Positions 19,770 to 29,960 of a stretch of DNA of 64,000 nucleotides are shown piece after piece. The notes beneath the pieces were generated by a model. It searched no databases and was not told where the DNA came from. It was given only the letters and a program-made list of their open reading frames with translations. The DNA lies in NCBI GenBank assembly GCA_032716605.1, contig CM064502.1:53832879-53896878 (forward strand). Direction: 5' to 3'. This DNA comes from Paralithodes platypus (taxonomy: Eukaryota > Arthropoda > Malacostraca > Decapoda > Lithodidae). A program made the position numbers and the translations under genes. The first letter of the stretch is position 1; every line of letters starts with the position of its first letter.

Positions 19770-20888
19770 CACGGCTGGGGTCAATTATGAATTGAATTGG
19801 AATTGAATTGGAATTGACTAAACAAACTGTGAATTGGAATTTTAAAAATATAGAAATAATAATAATTGAATTGAATTGGAATTGATATGAATTGATGACT
19901 TATTGATGAAATATTTTATACTGTAATATATGAATTCAGTATTGTGCAATAATTAACTTACAATATACTCAAATAAACAGTAAAATATACATTTTGCTAT
20001 CACAAAACATAAAAAATATATCAAGTGAAGTAACCTATTAAATATATAATAATGTTCATTTAATTGAGATACTACTGTACTTCCAACATAATTCACGTGT
20101 TTTATATTTATATGTATTTAACCCTTTGGCTGAGGGACCCGTTCAGGAACGTTCTGGCAACTTAAAGCAATTTACAGGCCCTTAATGCCTCTTAAAGCCT
20201 GTGGAGACGAGTGCGAGTGAGCGGGAGCGTGGCAGGCCCCCGTCCACTCTCCAGCCCGGCGGCTGGTGCACTGAGGAGTGAGAGCCATATCTTGCGAGAC
20301 CTATGCAGTGCTGCCAAAGGCAAATGTAGTGCGACATTGCTCATTATTAGCAAATATTTGCCGATGTCTATGCTAGCGCGCTGTGCTGTGGATGAACCCT
20401 GTGTGCTACGAAGCTAATTCTGGTGTCATTTTGAAGCTATTTTCTTCTAGTTTTTGGCGGAATACATTTAATTTCATTCAGACACTTGCTTTATCATACA
20501 AGAGTGCCTGAATGAGCTCTAATATAGCAGAAAAATTTGAAAATATGCCCGCAACATAAATAATGTTAAGATTCACAAGTACGTACAGTTTCTGTCAGTG
20601 TGCCAGACAGAAATGGTGTGGATAAAACACACGTTTAGTAAGCGTTAGATTAATGGTAGGCCTACTGGATAGATTGATATTTATTTTGAATTGAAAACAT
20701 TTTAATTTAATGGAAATATTGACAATAATGAATTGAATTGAATTGGAATTGAAAAGCTTGTGAATTGATTTGAATTGGAATTGAAGTTTTCTTTTTTACG
20801 AATTAATTGAATTGGAATTGATAAATTCAAATTTTATTCCGAATTGGATTTGAATTGGATTGACAAATATTAATTGACCCCAGCCCTG
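19770..20888. mobile_element. hAT-like non-autonomous element with GAATT-rich subterminal repeats
   Basis: The ends CACGGCTGGGGTCAATTA and TAATTGACCCCAGCCCTG are inverted repeats with one mismatch, of the CAGGG type usual for hAT elements. Inside each end are many copies of GAATTGGAATT (19790-19890 and 20725-20870). Flanking 8-mers TTGGTATG and TTAGTCAG match at 5 of 8, a decayed duplication. The centre holds a T4-like segment (20118-20550). No transposase is visible. Confidence 0.75.
20118..20550 (+). mobile_element. T4-related element nested in the hAT-like element
   Basis: Starts TTAACCCTTTGGCTGAGGGA and parallels 24350-24762 through GTGCTACGAAGCTAATTCTG, TCATTTTGAAGCT and GAATACATTT. The right end is unclear. 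Confidence 0.65.
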
Positions 20889-20982
20889 TTAGTCAGGATG
20901 GTGTGTTAGCAGGCGTAAACGTCGCCTTTTTACATAAGTTATACGTTCGCGTCCAATTTGACTGCATTTATTAACAAATTAT

Positions 20983-21193
20983 GGCAAGAATGTAGTTACC
21001 GGGTGCACCGCCCGTCTTGTGTTCCCGTCTATTTTGACTGTCTTTGGATACAAAAATACATTACCCTAACCAAACAACCTAACCTAACCTAGTATTATAG
21101 ATGTACTGTATAAGTATTTACTTTATTATAAGTATTTATAGATGATTTATGTTGTATGTCGGTAGTGGTACACCCGGTAACTACATCCTTCCC
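20983..21193. mobile_element. hAT-like MITE family G, copy 1, exact 8-bp target duplication
   Basis: Termini GGCAAGAATGTAGTTACCGG and CCGGTAACTACATCCTTCCC are inverted repeats. CAAATTAT flanks it on both sides (20975-20982 and 21194-21201). The interior has GTTCCCGTCTATTTTGACTG and CCTAACCTAACCTAG. An inverted-orientation sister lies at 32105. Confidence 0.88.
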
Positions 21194-21201
21194 CAAATTA
21201 T

Positions 21202-21493
21202 CCCACGGCCAGCTGTTATTTGCTCACTGTTGGTAATATATAATATAAGAATGACAGTACCGTAAGTCATATGGGGTGAGGGTGGAATGTTCCCCCCCCC
21301 CCCAACTCAACCTATTACCGGTATTGCATCCCACGGCCAGCTGTTGAGTAAATTGTTTTGGTACCGGCCGTGGGATACTATAATAGGATAGGTTGAGGGG
21401 GTTTTTGCCCCCTCAGCACCCATTACTTCTTGTTATCATGATATATATATTACCAGAAGGGGGCAAAAAACAGCTGGCCATGGAATAATTTTG
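21202..21493. mobile_element. Foldback-like element with about 45-bp imperfect inverted ends
   Basis: ATTATCCCACGGCCAGCTGT on the left and ACAGCTGGCCATGGAATAAT on the right are inverted repeats, and TTGGTAATATATAATA pairs with TATATATATTACCAG. The middle has GGTTGAGGGGG motifs shared with the G cluster at 30.2-34.8 kb. Confidence 0.65.
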
Positions 21494-22249
21494 TAAAAAA
21501 AAAAAAGCAGTTAAATTATCGCTAATGTAACTGTGAGCGTGCGACTTATCGGTAATTACCAGTAATTTTCTTAAATCACACATTACCGGTATTCAGATAT
21601 GTTTTTTCAGGCATGTTTTTATCCTAGGATAAATTATTCAGATTAACCTAACATAACCAAGGCCTATTTAGAAGATACTGTGATTTAAAGAATTTAAGCC
21701 CCTTAGACTGGGCTTAGAATTTGGGAAATTACCGGTATTAATTTTGTATTAGATTCTACAGATTATCCAAAACAATTTTTTCTACGAGCATATAGCGCAC
21801 TTAAGTTAGTTACTTATTTACATTTTCTCTTTCCTTGTTGGGACTCCATATCAATTGGTGAAAAGAAAATAAGTTACTTTTTACCTATTCATGCTATGAA
21901 TCAAAATTCTCTAATATTGAATTGGTAATAAGTAAGTCATTCATTTATTTTTTTAATAATGGCTTCAAACTGGGAATAAGTAAAATCTAACAATATAATA
22001 TGTTTTCATTCTAATTATGAATTGGTAAAAAGTAACCATTTTCATTTACTCATTATCTATTGGATTCACATTGCGAACCAGTAAAAAGACTAAAAACTTT
22101 AATTTCCGTTCTATTTACCCACAATGTTACCGTGGTTAGAGTGTGTCCCAAGCAAAAGTGTACTGGAAATTAGCATCTGGTCACGGCAGAAATTCTCAAA
22201 TTTTGAATAGGTAAAAAATTAACTTTCATTGGCCAATAGTTTTTATGTA
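21494..22249. other. No identified feature
   Basis: AT-rich, with several diverged copies of a TGAATTGGTAAAAAGTAA-like word (about 21850, 21920, 22020, 22080, 22205), suggesting an old degenerate repeat of irregular spacing. Confidence 0.5.
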
Positions 22250-22416
22250 CAGTAAACCCTCGTTAACTCTGAATCCAGCTTGAGTCCGACTTCAAAGGGT
22301 TAATATGTCCAAATTCGAAGTGGGAGTCCGTGCCATCATAGAAAACGAAGATCACCCTACCACTGCTACACTTTATAATACAATTATATTTACAGGGACC
22401 ACACATAAGTGCAGTT

Positions 22417-23928
22417 TCAGTCTCTTGTCCTAATGGCGGCATTCCAGGCAACCCTGTTAAGGGCGGCTTCACTTGTCAAGTTCTTCGATTTGAGATCGGC
22501 GTGTATAATCCGATCCCAGGTCTTCCTCGGTCCACCGCTTGGTGCAGCTCCCTCCACAATCACAGACCTGCATTTTTTCACCCAATTTTGTTCATCCCTT
22601 CTCTCCACATGTCCATACCATCCCAGTCTACTTGTACGTATCACCTCGCTAATACTCTTTAAACCTAAACGTCTCCTCAGCTCAATATTTGTTATTCTAT
22701 CCTGTAGCCTGGCCCCACACATCCATCTCACCATTCTCATCTCATTACGCTCCATTCTGTTGACATCCTCTACTTTAACGGCCCATGTTTCTGAGGCATA
22801 CGTCATTGCACTTCTAACACATGAGGCATACACCTTTCCCTTCAGGGGGAGAGGCATTCTTTTCATGGTCAGGATTGGCATCAGTTCTCTGAACTTCCCC
22901 CAGCCACACCTAATTCTAGCAACAGTGGCAGCCTCGGCCCCACCACCGGCAGAGATGGTATCTCCTAGGCAACAAAACTTGTTCACCAGCTCCAAAGACT
23001 CATTTCCAAAATTCACAGCCACAGGATCATCACTTAACACAAGCTCGCCTTTGCACACTACGCACTCAAATTTCTCTATTTCTGACTTATCCTTCGGCAG
23101 GGGTCCCTTTATTCTACTACAGCGCTTACTCCCATGGTGAACCCAACATCGACAGATGCTACATTGAATTGAATTAACGCCCACTCCCTTTTCACACACT
23201 GCACATGGGTATGCACCGCTCTTTTCCACATTGCCTCGTCTCAATCTACAATGCATAACCTTGTTTTTGTTAATATTGACTCTTAAACCCTTGCTCGCCA
23301 TGCCCTCTCTCCACTCTCTGAATTTGGCCTCAGCATCTTGCATACTGTCAGCTATTAGGACTAAATCGTCTGCATAAAACAGTTCCAACGGGAGTCCGCC
23401 TCTAAAAACTCTAGACAGTGCCTCCAAGACCATAATAAAGAGGGGGCTTAACACTGAACCCTGATGGATTCCAACACGGACTGCGAACTCATCACTCAGT
23501 ACACCTTTCACCCTCACCGCACTTCGCGAATCCTCATACATCTTCATTATCATACGCACCAGCCACTCTTCCACACAAAGTTTCCTCATAGCCCACTGCA
23601 CATCTCTAGGCACCCTATCAAAGGCCTTCTCCAGGTCTACAAACACAAAGTAAAGATCCCTGCCTTTTAGTATGTATCTTTCCTGTATCTGCCTGACTAT
23701 GAAGATAGCATTGGTTGTACCCCGTCCCGGCATAAAACCAAACTGCATATCATTAATAGAGATGCTTTGCCTGATCAAACCCTCAAGGACTCTCTCACAG
23801 ACCTTCATGATTTGGTCAAGCATTTTCAGGCCCCTATAATTTAATCCATCTAGCGCATCCCCTTTTCCTTTGTATATATATACTATTACACTTTTGAGCC
23901 AATCCTCTGGGATTTTCTCATATGCCAC
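22417..23928 (-). CDS. Reverse transcriptase of a 5'-truncated LINE with a Cys/His-rich insert (RTE-like)
   Basis: An uninterrupted 503-codon minus-strand frame, the longest credible coding sequence here. It opens inside the polymerase (KIPEDWLKSVIVYIYKGKGD), then shows MPGRGTTNAIFIVRQ, FVDLEKAFDRVP (motif A), GIHQGSVLSPLFIMVLEALS (motif B) and FYADDLVLIADS (motif C, the catalytic YADD). Around residues 245-305 comes a Cys/His cluster (CAVC, CSIC, CWVHHGSKRC, CVVC) like a PHD or RING-type zinc fold. It then returns to the usual post-RT region (YASETWAVK, RLGWYGHVERRD). It stops at TGA with a short 3' UTR. The endonuclease and RT start are missing, so it cannot move by itself, but no stop has accumulated, which suggests a recent insertion. 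The ATG at 23928 is simply the first in the truncated frame. Clade (RTE-like rather than L2 or Jockey) is inference. Confidence 0.85.
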   Translation of the reverse strand: MAYEKIPEDWLKSVIVYIYKGKGDALDGLNYRGLKMLDQIMKVCERVLEGLIRQSISINDMQFGFMPGRGTTNAIFIVRQIQERYILKGRDLYFVFVDLEKAFDRVPRDVQWAMRKLCVEEWLVRMIMKMYEDSRSAVRVKGVLSDEFAVRVGIHQGSVLSPLFIMVLEALSRVFRGGLPLELFYADDLVLIADSMQDAEAKFREWREGMASKGLRVNINKNKVMHCRLRRGNVEKSGAYPCAVCEKGVGVNSIQCSICRCWVHHGSKRCSRIKGPLPKDKSEIEKFECVVCKGELVLSDDPVAVNFGNESLELVNKFCCLGDTISAGGGAEAATVARIRCGWGKFRELMPILTMKRMPLPLKGKVYASCVRSAMTYASETWAVKVEDVNRMERNEMRMVRWMCGARLQDRITNIELRRRLGLKSISEVIRTSRLGWYGHVERRDEQNWVKKCRSVIVEGAAPSGGPRKTWDRIIHADLKSKNLTSEAALNRVAWNAAIRTRD

Positions 23929-24099
23929 ATTTCATGAGAAAGTTAAACAAAATAATTAAATATATTAGTCTGTTAATTGTAATTAAAGTACAGTAATTAA
24001 TATTCTAAATAAATAGTTAATGTTTATTATTTTTTAATATGTATATTAATGCATCTTAGTAGTGAACAAAGGTTCAGATTATGTGGCAACAACTGTGGT

Positions 24100-24349
24100 A
24101 TTTATAGCCTGGTCACTGCTGGTATGGGAGTGAAAGTTGCTGCGTCCCGAGCATTTTTTCCGGCAATTTCGATGAGCAAGTAATTTTCTCGTAATATTTT
24201 GAGGCTCTTTCGCATTGGAATCAGAAACTAGATCGACGGTTGATTATGTTATATAGTCTAGCCTAAACCTCACGAAACTCGCATTTTTGAACTACCAGAC
24301 AACAGTTGCCCGTACAAAATGACTGAAAAATCGCTGGTGTGACACCACC
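24100..24349. mobile_element. Possible relative of the 61448 inverted-repeat element
   Basis: The right end AAAAATCGCTGGTGTGACAC pairs weakly with the left GTATGGGAGTGAAAGTTGCT. AATCAGAAACTAGATCGACG parallels the interior word ATCGGAAACTAGACTGATGA of 61448. The relation is distant. Confidence 0.4.
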
Positions 24350-24762
24350 TTAACACTTAAAGAGCGGGGCCCGACTTAAGTCTGTATCTAAAAAGCAGCA
24401 AGTTAGGAGCATTATTAAGGCTTTTAAAGGGTTAAAATAGAGTGCAAATGACCGGGAGCGCAGCAGGCCACACGTCCGGCACCCACTGACTCACGCTCCC
24501 TCTGTTCTCGAGAGGCCGGCAGTGTAGCCAGTAGTGCGCGTAGCTGGAAAAAATATGCCGCTATACGCTAAACTCCCATGTTAGTGGTACCACTGCATGA
24601 AAACGACGAGTGCTACGTAGCTCGTTCTGGTCTCATTTTGAAGCTTGTAGCGCCTAGTTTTTTGCTGAATACATTTCTTTTCATGCAGATACTTGATTGA
24701 TCATTCAGGAGGGCCTGAATATGCCCAAAATAGCCCAAAACCCCCCGCTAGACGAGGGTTAA
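24350..24762 (+). mobile_element. T4 element between TTAA sites
   Basis: 413 bp. The left end TTAACACTTAAAGAGCGGGG and right end CCCCGCTAGACGAGGGTTAA are imperfect inverted repeats (14 of 20). It shares a body with 20118-20550. It is a fourth TTAA-flanked family. Confidence 0.65.
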
Positions 24763-24842
24763 CAGTGAGAGATATGAAAGAGGCCCTCTTAGGGGCTGTG
24801 TTCAACAGGTGGTGACAAATGACAAATATTGTGCCTGGTATT

Positions 24843-25190
24843 TTCAACATTAAAACTGAACCACTTGGTGTAGAGAGTTCTACTTTTCACCTATCAAAAG
24901 ATAATAGCAAGTGCTGTCTTCTGATATTATTTTAAAACCTAGGTTAGGCCATTTATTTGTGGAGATATGAGTAACAGCTAGGTCACGAGATCTAAGATAC
25001 AGTATCTTGAGATTCCAGAAAATCCGTAAATGGCGGAAATCGTACTCGCTGATATTTACAACATAAAACTGAACCACTTGGTGTAGTTTTCACCTATCAC
25101 AAGATAACAGCTAGTTCTGTCTCCTGATATTATTCTATAACCTAGGTTAGGCCATTTACAGTATTTGCGGAGATATGAGTAACAATAAAT
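24843..25190. repeat. Direct duplication of about 215-bp period
   Basis: AAAACTGAACCACTTGGTGT recurs at about 24850 and 25062. CACCTATCAMAAGATAAYAG, CTGATATTATT and CCTAGGTTAGGCCATTTA follow in both. The second copy is about 15% diverged. Confidence 0.85.
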
Positions 25191-25306
25191 TACAAAAATC
25201 ATGAGACTCTTGATATTACCCCAAACTGGGATATTTACTTCACTACACATCTTCATTGGTGAGTACGCTGCTATTGCAGTTCAGGGGCTACAGTATTATT
25301 TAGGAG

Positions 25307-25445
25307 AGGTGTGGCAGAGTGGTCTTGCCACTGGACTGGTAATCCAATGGACCCGGGTTCGAATCCCAATATGTCAATGGGAAGATATTATTGGGATGGA
25401 ATTTGTGCTGTACCTAGTTTCAGTGCATTATCTGATTAAATAGCA
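25307..25445 (+). mobile_element. tRNA-Ser-like SINE head or tRNA pseudogene
   Basis: GTGTGGCAGAGTGG (A-box), GGACTGGTAATCCA (an anticodon-arm-like stem) and CCCGGGTTCGAATCCCAA (B-box) are in order and spacing like a serine tRNA. The variable arm is missing and the acceptor stem does not close, so a working tRNA is unlikely. Confidence 0.6.
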
Positions 25446-26237
25446 TTGTATGAATATTCCCATATTCAAAATATGTTACAGGGGGGGGGGGGCAATGCCT
25501 AGTGAGTTAATTGCTCAATAGGTGGCGTTCTGAGAGTGTGGGGGAAGCGACGGTGAAGCGGCTTCAGAGATGGAGTTGCTTCGAGCCGGGGTGCTTCACA
25601 TGTCTCACTCCCTAGACTGGAACAAGACCTCACGGGCCTCACCGTGTTCAGAGGTGTAGTGTAAAGGCTCTCAGCCTATGCCCGAGAGGGAGTAGTTGGA
25701 ATATAGAAAAAGAAAAAGAAAAAAAAAAAAAAAATACGGTACAGTACTGGGAGATCTGGGACCTGGGACTATACCTGGGGACCCCAAATGGGCCTGGGTC
25801 TCTGGGTATTTCTCCTGGATGTAGTATCTGATGTGTGTGATTTTGTGTTTTGGTTTTCTGCTGTGGTGTGATGTCCATGTTCGGGCTTTGTCTCGAGTCA
25901 GCCCCCCCCCCACCCCCTCCCAAAAAAAAAACAGAAAAATGGGGTAAGTGCCAGATTACATACATACAGTACAGTACATGTGTGAAATTGGGTAAAGCAG
26001 AGGTGAAGGGTAGCATTCACTGTTGTCTTGTGAATGGTGTAGATTATAACACTGTAAACCAGTCAAACTCTGATATTTGCATAGATATACGACGTATTAT
26101 ACGTGGACCTGTCTGAGAGGCCGATGCCATTCCAAGAAGTACGGGTTTCCGAGTTACCCTAACAAGTGCGCATGGGGGTAATTGGAAACGTCCCCCTGTG
26201 CTGACGTATTTGAGGTGTTTCCGTCACTAAAATATTC
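25446..26237. other. No identified gene
   Basis: Contains poly-G (about 25482-25491), poly-A (25719-25733) and C-rich runs (25902-25917). The minus-strand open frames across this stretch lack domains. Confidence 0.4.
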
Positions 26238-26785
26238 ATTGTACCATTAATAGCATTAATACTTATCCATATGCGCCTATTATGGGTTGATTATAAAGGT
26301 ATTAACCTGAAACAACAATAAAATGAGTGAAAAAAGCGTTTGGATGGTCAAAATCGGAGATATAGCCCGCGAGTTGTATAATGTATGGGTGAGGCAAGCT
26401 GCTTTCCCGCCAATTTCCCCCAAGGCCACTGAGACACAGTCGATCGATACTCTCGCTCTCTCTCTCTTGCATTCGCTTGCTATCAGTGATGACCACACCC
26501 TGTAACCGGATTTCTAATGTTAGCACGAAAATATACCTCAGAATAAGGGAATAACAGGGAAAATAGGTGATAACTGAAGGAGAGGAGGAAAGTGGGGAAG
26601 GAGGGGAGGTAGAGGACTGAGATTTTGCATGGCCCAGGGGCCAAAAAAAATCAAAAATCAAAAATAAACAAAAAATTCGATGTCAAAAGTTGATTTTTTT
26701 TTCTCTGACTCTTAAGAGTCTCCCCGCAGTCCGCCGGGGGAACTCTTAAGAGTCTCCCCGCAGTTCCCGGGTTAAAAGAGTCCGA
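26238..26785 (+). repeat. Dispersed repeat family J, copy 1
   Basis: Parallels 28548-28609 plus 29517-29960 along its length: CTTATCCATATGCGCCTATT, AACAATAAAATGAGTG, ATAGCCCGCGAGTTGTATAA, CACGAAAATATACC, GAAAATAGGTGATAACTGA, then GAGTCTCCCCGCAG. No coding potential is evident. Confidence 0.65.
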
Positions 26786-26923
26786 ATTACCGAGGGTTCA
26801 CTGAATTGGATTCTAACAGTGAATACTTAACTCGCAAAGTGCTAAGCCCCTGTAGTATACACCATACCCCCATGCGAAGGTATTCTAATTCATTCCTCAC
26901 TAAAAAATTTAATTTTCCATATA

Positions 26924-28545
26924 CAGTAAACTTCCGTTAATCCGAAGGGCAGCGGACCGGCTCTCGTTCGGATTAGTGGATTTTTCGGATTATCGTACTT
27001 TACCCCTATGAACCTGTGTATGACGAAAACATTGAGACATTAGGCCACCCAAATGACACAATGGTGCACACACACATATCATATGTTCATGAAATCACTT
27101 CAAAAGTTTACCATTGTCATTGTAGCCTATTAACTACTTCAAAACATTCAGATTAATGGTCAAAGGAATCTGCTGATATAAACGTCTTCTTCTTCTTCCG
27201 TCTACTAGCAAGTTTGTCTTGCTCTTGAAGATCAGATGTGGTTCGGGAAGTAATGCCTTAACAACGGCACTTCCCTGAGAGGTTCTTGTAATTTTCCTTT
27301 TGTGATTTTCCTTTTGTGACGTGCTCTGTTATATTATATTGTATTGAAAGCACCCTTGTCTTGTTGTCTTGAAAGCACCCTAGGGATGCTCCGATCACTG
27401 AACTATACATAGTAGCGTATCGGAACATCAAGAGGTGAGATTTCAAGCTCAAGACTAATACGTCCAAAGGTGCGTTTTCAAGCTCAAGACTGAATGCGCT
27501 TGCAGAAAATGCGGTGCAAGCCAGTAGCGCATCGGAGCGTCCCAAGGATGCGTTCAAGAGCAAAACAAACTCTCTAGCAGACGATGTGGAAGAAGAAGAA
27601 GATGAAGGTGTTTACGATTATATCAGTAGCTTCCTTTGACCATTAATCTGAATGTTTTGAAGTAGATAATAGGCTACAATGACAATGGTAAACTTTTAAA
27701 GTGAATTCATGAACATATGATATGTGTGTGCTCCATTATGTGTCATTTGAGTGGCCTAAAGCCTCAAAAAGGGGACTTTGGGACTTCTTGAAAGGTGCGT
27801 TTTCAAGCTCAAGACTGAATGCGCTTGCAGAAAATGCGGTGCAAGCCAGTAGCGCATCGGAGCGTCCCAAGGATGCGTTCAAGAGCAAAACAAACTCTCT
27901 AGCAGACGATGTGGAAGAAGAAGAAGACGAAGGTGTTTACGATTATATCAGTAGCTTCCTTTGACCATTAATCTGAATTTTTTTGAAGTAGATAATAGGC
28001 TACAATGACAATGGTAAACTTTTAAAGTGAATTCATGAACATATGATATGTGTGTGCTCCATTATGTGTCATTTGAGTGGCCTAATGCCTCAAAAAGGGG
28101 ACTTTGGGACTTCTTTGAAAGGTGCTTTTTCAAGCTCAAGACTGAATGCGCTTGCAGAAAAATGCAGTGCAAGCCAGTAGCGCATCGGAGCGTCCCAAGG
28201 ATGCGTTCAAGAGCAAAACAAACTCTCTAGCAGACGATGTGGAAGAAGAAGAAGACGAAGGTGTTTACGATTATATCAGTAGCTTCCTTTGACCATTAAT
28301 CTGAATGTTTTGAAGTAGATAATAGGCTACAATGACAATGGTAAACTTTTAAAGTGAATTCATGAACATATGATATGTGTGTGCTCCATTATGTGTCATT
28401 TGAGTGGCCTAATGCCTCAAAAAGGGGACTTTGGGACTTCTTGAAATTCGGACCATCGGGTGAATTCGGATTTGGCCTCAAATTGAAAAATTCGGACTAT
28501 TGGGAGATTCGAATCATCGGTCGTCGGATTAACGGACTTTTACTG
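26924..28545. mobile_element. pogo/Tigger-like foldback element with a triplicated right arm
   Basis: The ends CAGTAAACTTCCGTTAATCC and GGATTAACGGACTTTTACTG are inverted repeats flanked by TA, as in pogo-type elements. The left arm (about 27045-27290) is an inverted copy of the right-arm unit: TTTACCATTGTCATTGTAGC there answers GCTACAATGACAATGGTAAA. The right arm exists three times in tandem (starts 27469, 27794, 28121; period 325-327). Each unit can encode a short acidic tail (DDVEEEEDEGVYDYISSFL then stop), which could be the C-terminus of a lost transposase. No catalytic domain is present. Confidence 0.82.
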
Positions 28546-28547
28546 TA

Positions 28548-28609
28548 TATAATTAATACTATCCATATGTGCCTATTTTACTCTTAATATGAACATATGA
28601 ACATGGGAA
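28548..28609 (+). repeat. Dispersed repeat family J, copy 2, left part
   Basis: ATACTATCCATATGTGCCTA matches copy 1. It is bounded on the left by the pogo-like element and on the right by the LINE insertion. Confidence 0.6.
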
Positions 28610-29505
28610 TGAAATATGGGAATAAGAAATACTATCAAGAGCAGTGGATGTTGGTGTATCGCTGAAAAGGGAGGGAATTGAGTGGAAGCTACCTATACTG
28701 CTGTTTGCGGATGATACAGTTCTGATGAGTGATAATGAATGGGAGTTGCAGGGTCTGGTAAATGAGTTTGCAACAGTGTGCGAAAAACGGAATTTGAAGG
28801 TAAATACGGGGAAGAGCAAGGTTATGGTCTTCGAAAGGGGTGAAGTCACAGAGTGTGAGGTGAAGATGAACGGTCAGGCTATGGAGATCGTCAACTCTTT
28901 TAAGTATCTGGGCAGTGTGTTGAGTAAAGATGGGACTATGGATGAAGAGGTGCGGGAGAAGGTACAACAGGGGAAGAGGGTTGTAGGAACGCTAAAAGCA
29001 GTAACAAGAAATAGGGTGGTCAGTATGGAAGTGAAGAAGTCCTTGCATGACAGTGTGGTAATCCCGACACTGACTTACGGAAGCGAAGCATGGACGTTGA
29101 TTGAGAGACTCAGACCAAGAGTGAGAGCAGTGGAAATGAATTACTTAAGGAGTGCGTGCAGTTACATGGAGGGATAGACAGACTAATGAGGAAGTAAGAA
29201 GGAGGTGTGGTGTGGAGGTAGATGTGCTGGAAAGTGTGAAAAGGAACATGAGATGGTTCGCCATATGGAACGTATGGAAAGCGAGAGAATGACTAAGAGG
29301 GTGTACGAGAGCGAGGTGGAGGGACAGAGAGGGAGAGGTAGACCGAATATGAGGTGGAAGGATTGAGTGAGGAACTACATGAACGAAGGCGGTGCTGGTT
29401 GGGGGGAGGGGCGTCGACTGACTGGGGACAGAGGTGCATGGGGGCGGTTCGTTCGTGGCCACCCCTTCGGGGATCACGGCGTCAGGCAATAGATAGATAT
29501 AGATA
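28610..29505 (+). pseudogene. RTE-like LINE, 5'-truncated, with 11-bp target-site duplication
   Basis: GAACATGGGAA lies on both sides (28599-28609 and 29506-29516), a clean target duplication. Coding begins inside the polymerase: LLFADDTVLMSDN (motif C as FADD) near 28696, then KVNTGKSKVMVFERG, FKYLGSVLSKDGTMDEEVRE and LTYGSEAWTL. A frameshift near 29160 ends the first frame. In another frame follow TNEEVRRRCGVEVDVLESVK and, after a second shift near 29260, MERMESERMTKRVYES and GRGRPNMRWKD. The end reads GHPFGDHGVRQ with a short AGATAGAT tail. The endonuclease and fingers are missing. It is a dead copy of a lineage different from the 22.4 kb one (no zinc cluster). Confidence 0.87.
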
Positions 29506-29516
29506 GAACATGGGAA

Positions 29517-29960
29517 AGCAATAAAACAAGTGGTAACAGCAATTGGCTGGTGAAAATTGTATATTTTAGCCCCGCGGTCGTAATCTGGCCCAGACCGGCG
29601 AGACAGGCACACCCTCCCTCTCTCGTGTCTCACATGGCAATGAGAGACTAGGAGTGGACTCGGACTGGCTTGGAGGGTCAGAGTTACACTCCTCCACCCT
29701 CCTCCCACGAAAATACTCGATAAATATCTGGAATAATAGAGAAAATACCTGATAATTGAGGAGGGGGGGGGGGAGAGAGGACACATGTGTAGGAGTGGTA
29801 GAAAGTAATGGAGGGAAATTATCTCACCTAAACACAAATTTCTTTTTTTTTTAGTGCCACTGGGGCGTTTTAAATTTTTTTTTTTAGGCTTAGGTTCTTA
29901 CGAGTCTTTGCGCAGCCCCCCAGTAAAATCTCTTATGGGTTTTCCGGCAGCTGCCGGGTT
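29517..29960 (+). repeat. Dispersed repeat family J, copy 2, right part
   Basis: Continues copy 2 after the LINE: AGCAATAAAACAAGTGG, AGCCCCGCGGTCG, CACGAAAATACTCGATAAAT, then GTTCTTACGAGTCTTTGCGC and GCAGCTGCCGGGTTAAAA. Confidence 0.6.

Noticed and set aside
20119..20417. 68-codon plus frame at 20211 as a host exon
   Set aside because: Inside a repeat that recurs at 24350-24762 without the frame.
22409..23140. 243-codon plus frame
   Set aside because: Shadow of the minus-strand reverse transcriptase frame.
25307..25385. Functional tRNA-Ser gene
   Set aside because: A- and B-boxes and an anticodon-like arm exist, but the acceptor stem does not pair and the variable arm is missing.
26302..26661. 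119-codon minus frame
   Set aside because: Lies in dispersed repeat J; copy 2 does not keep the frame.
29145..29837. 230-codon minus frame rich in Ser, Pro and Leu
   Set aside because: Antisense to the RTE-like LINE and repeat J; no domain.
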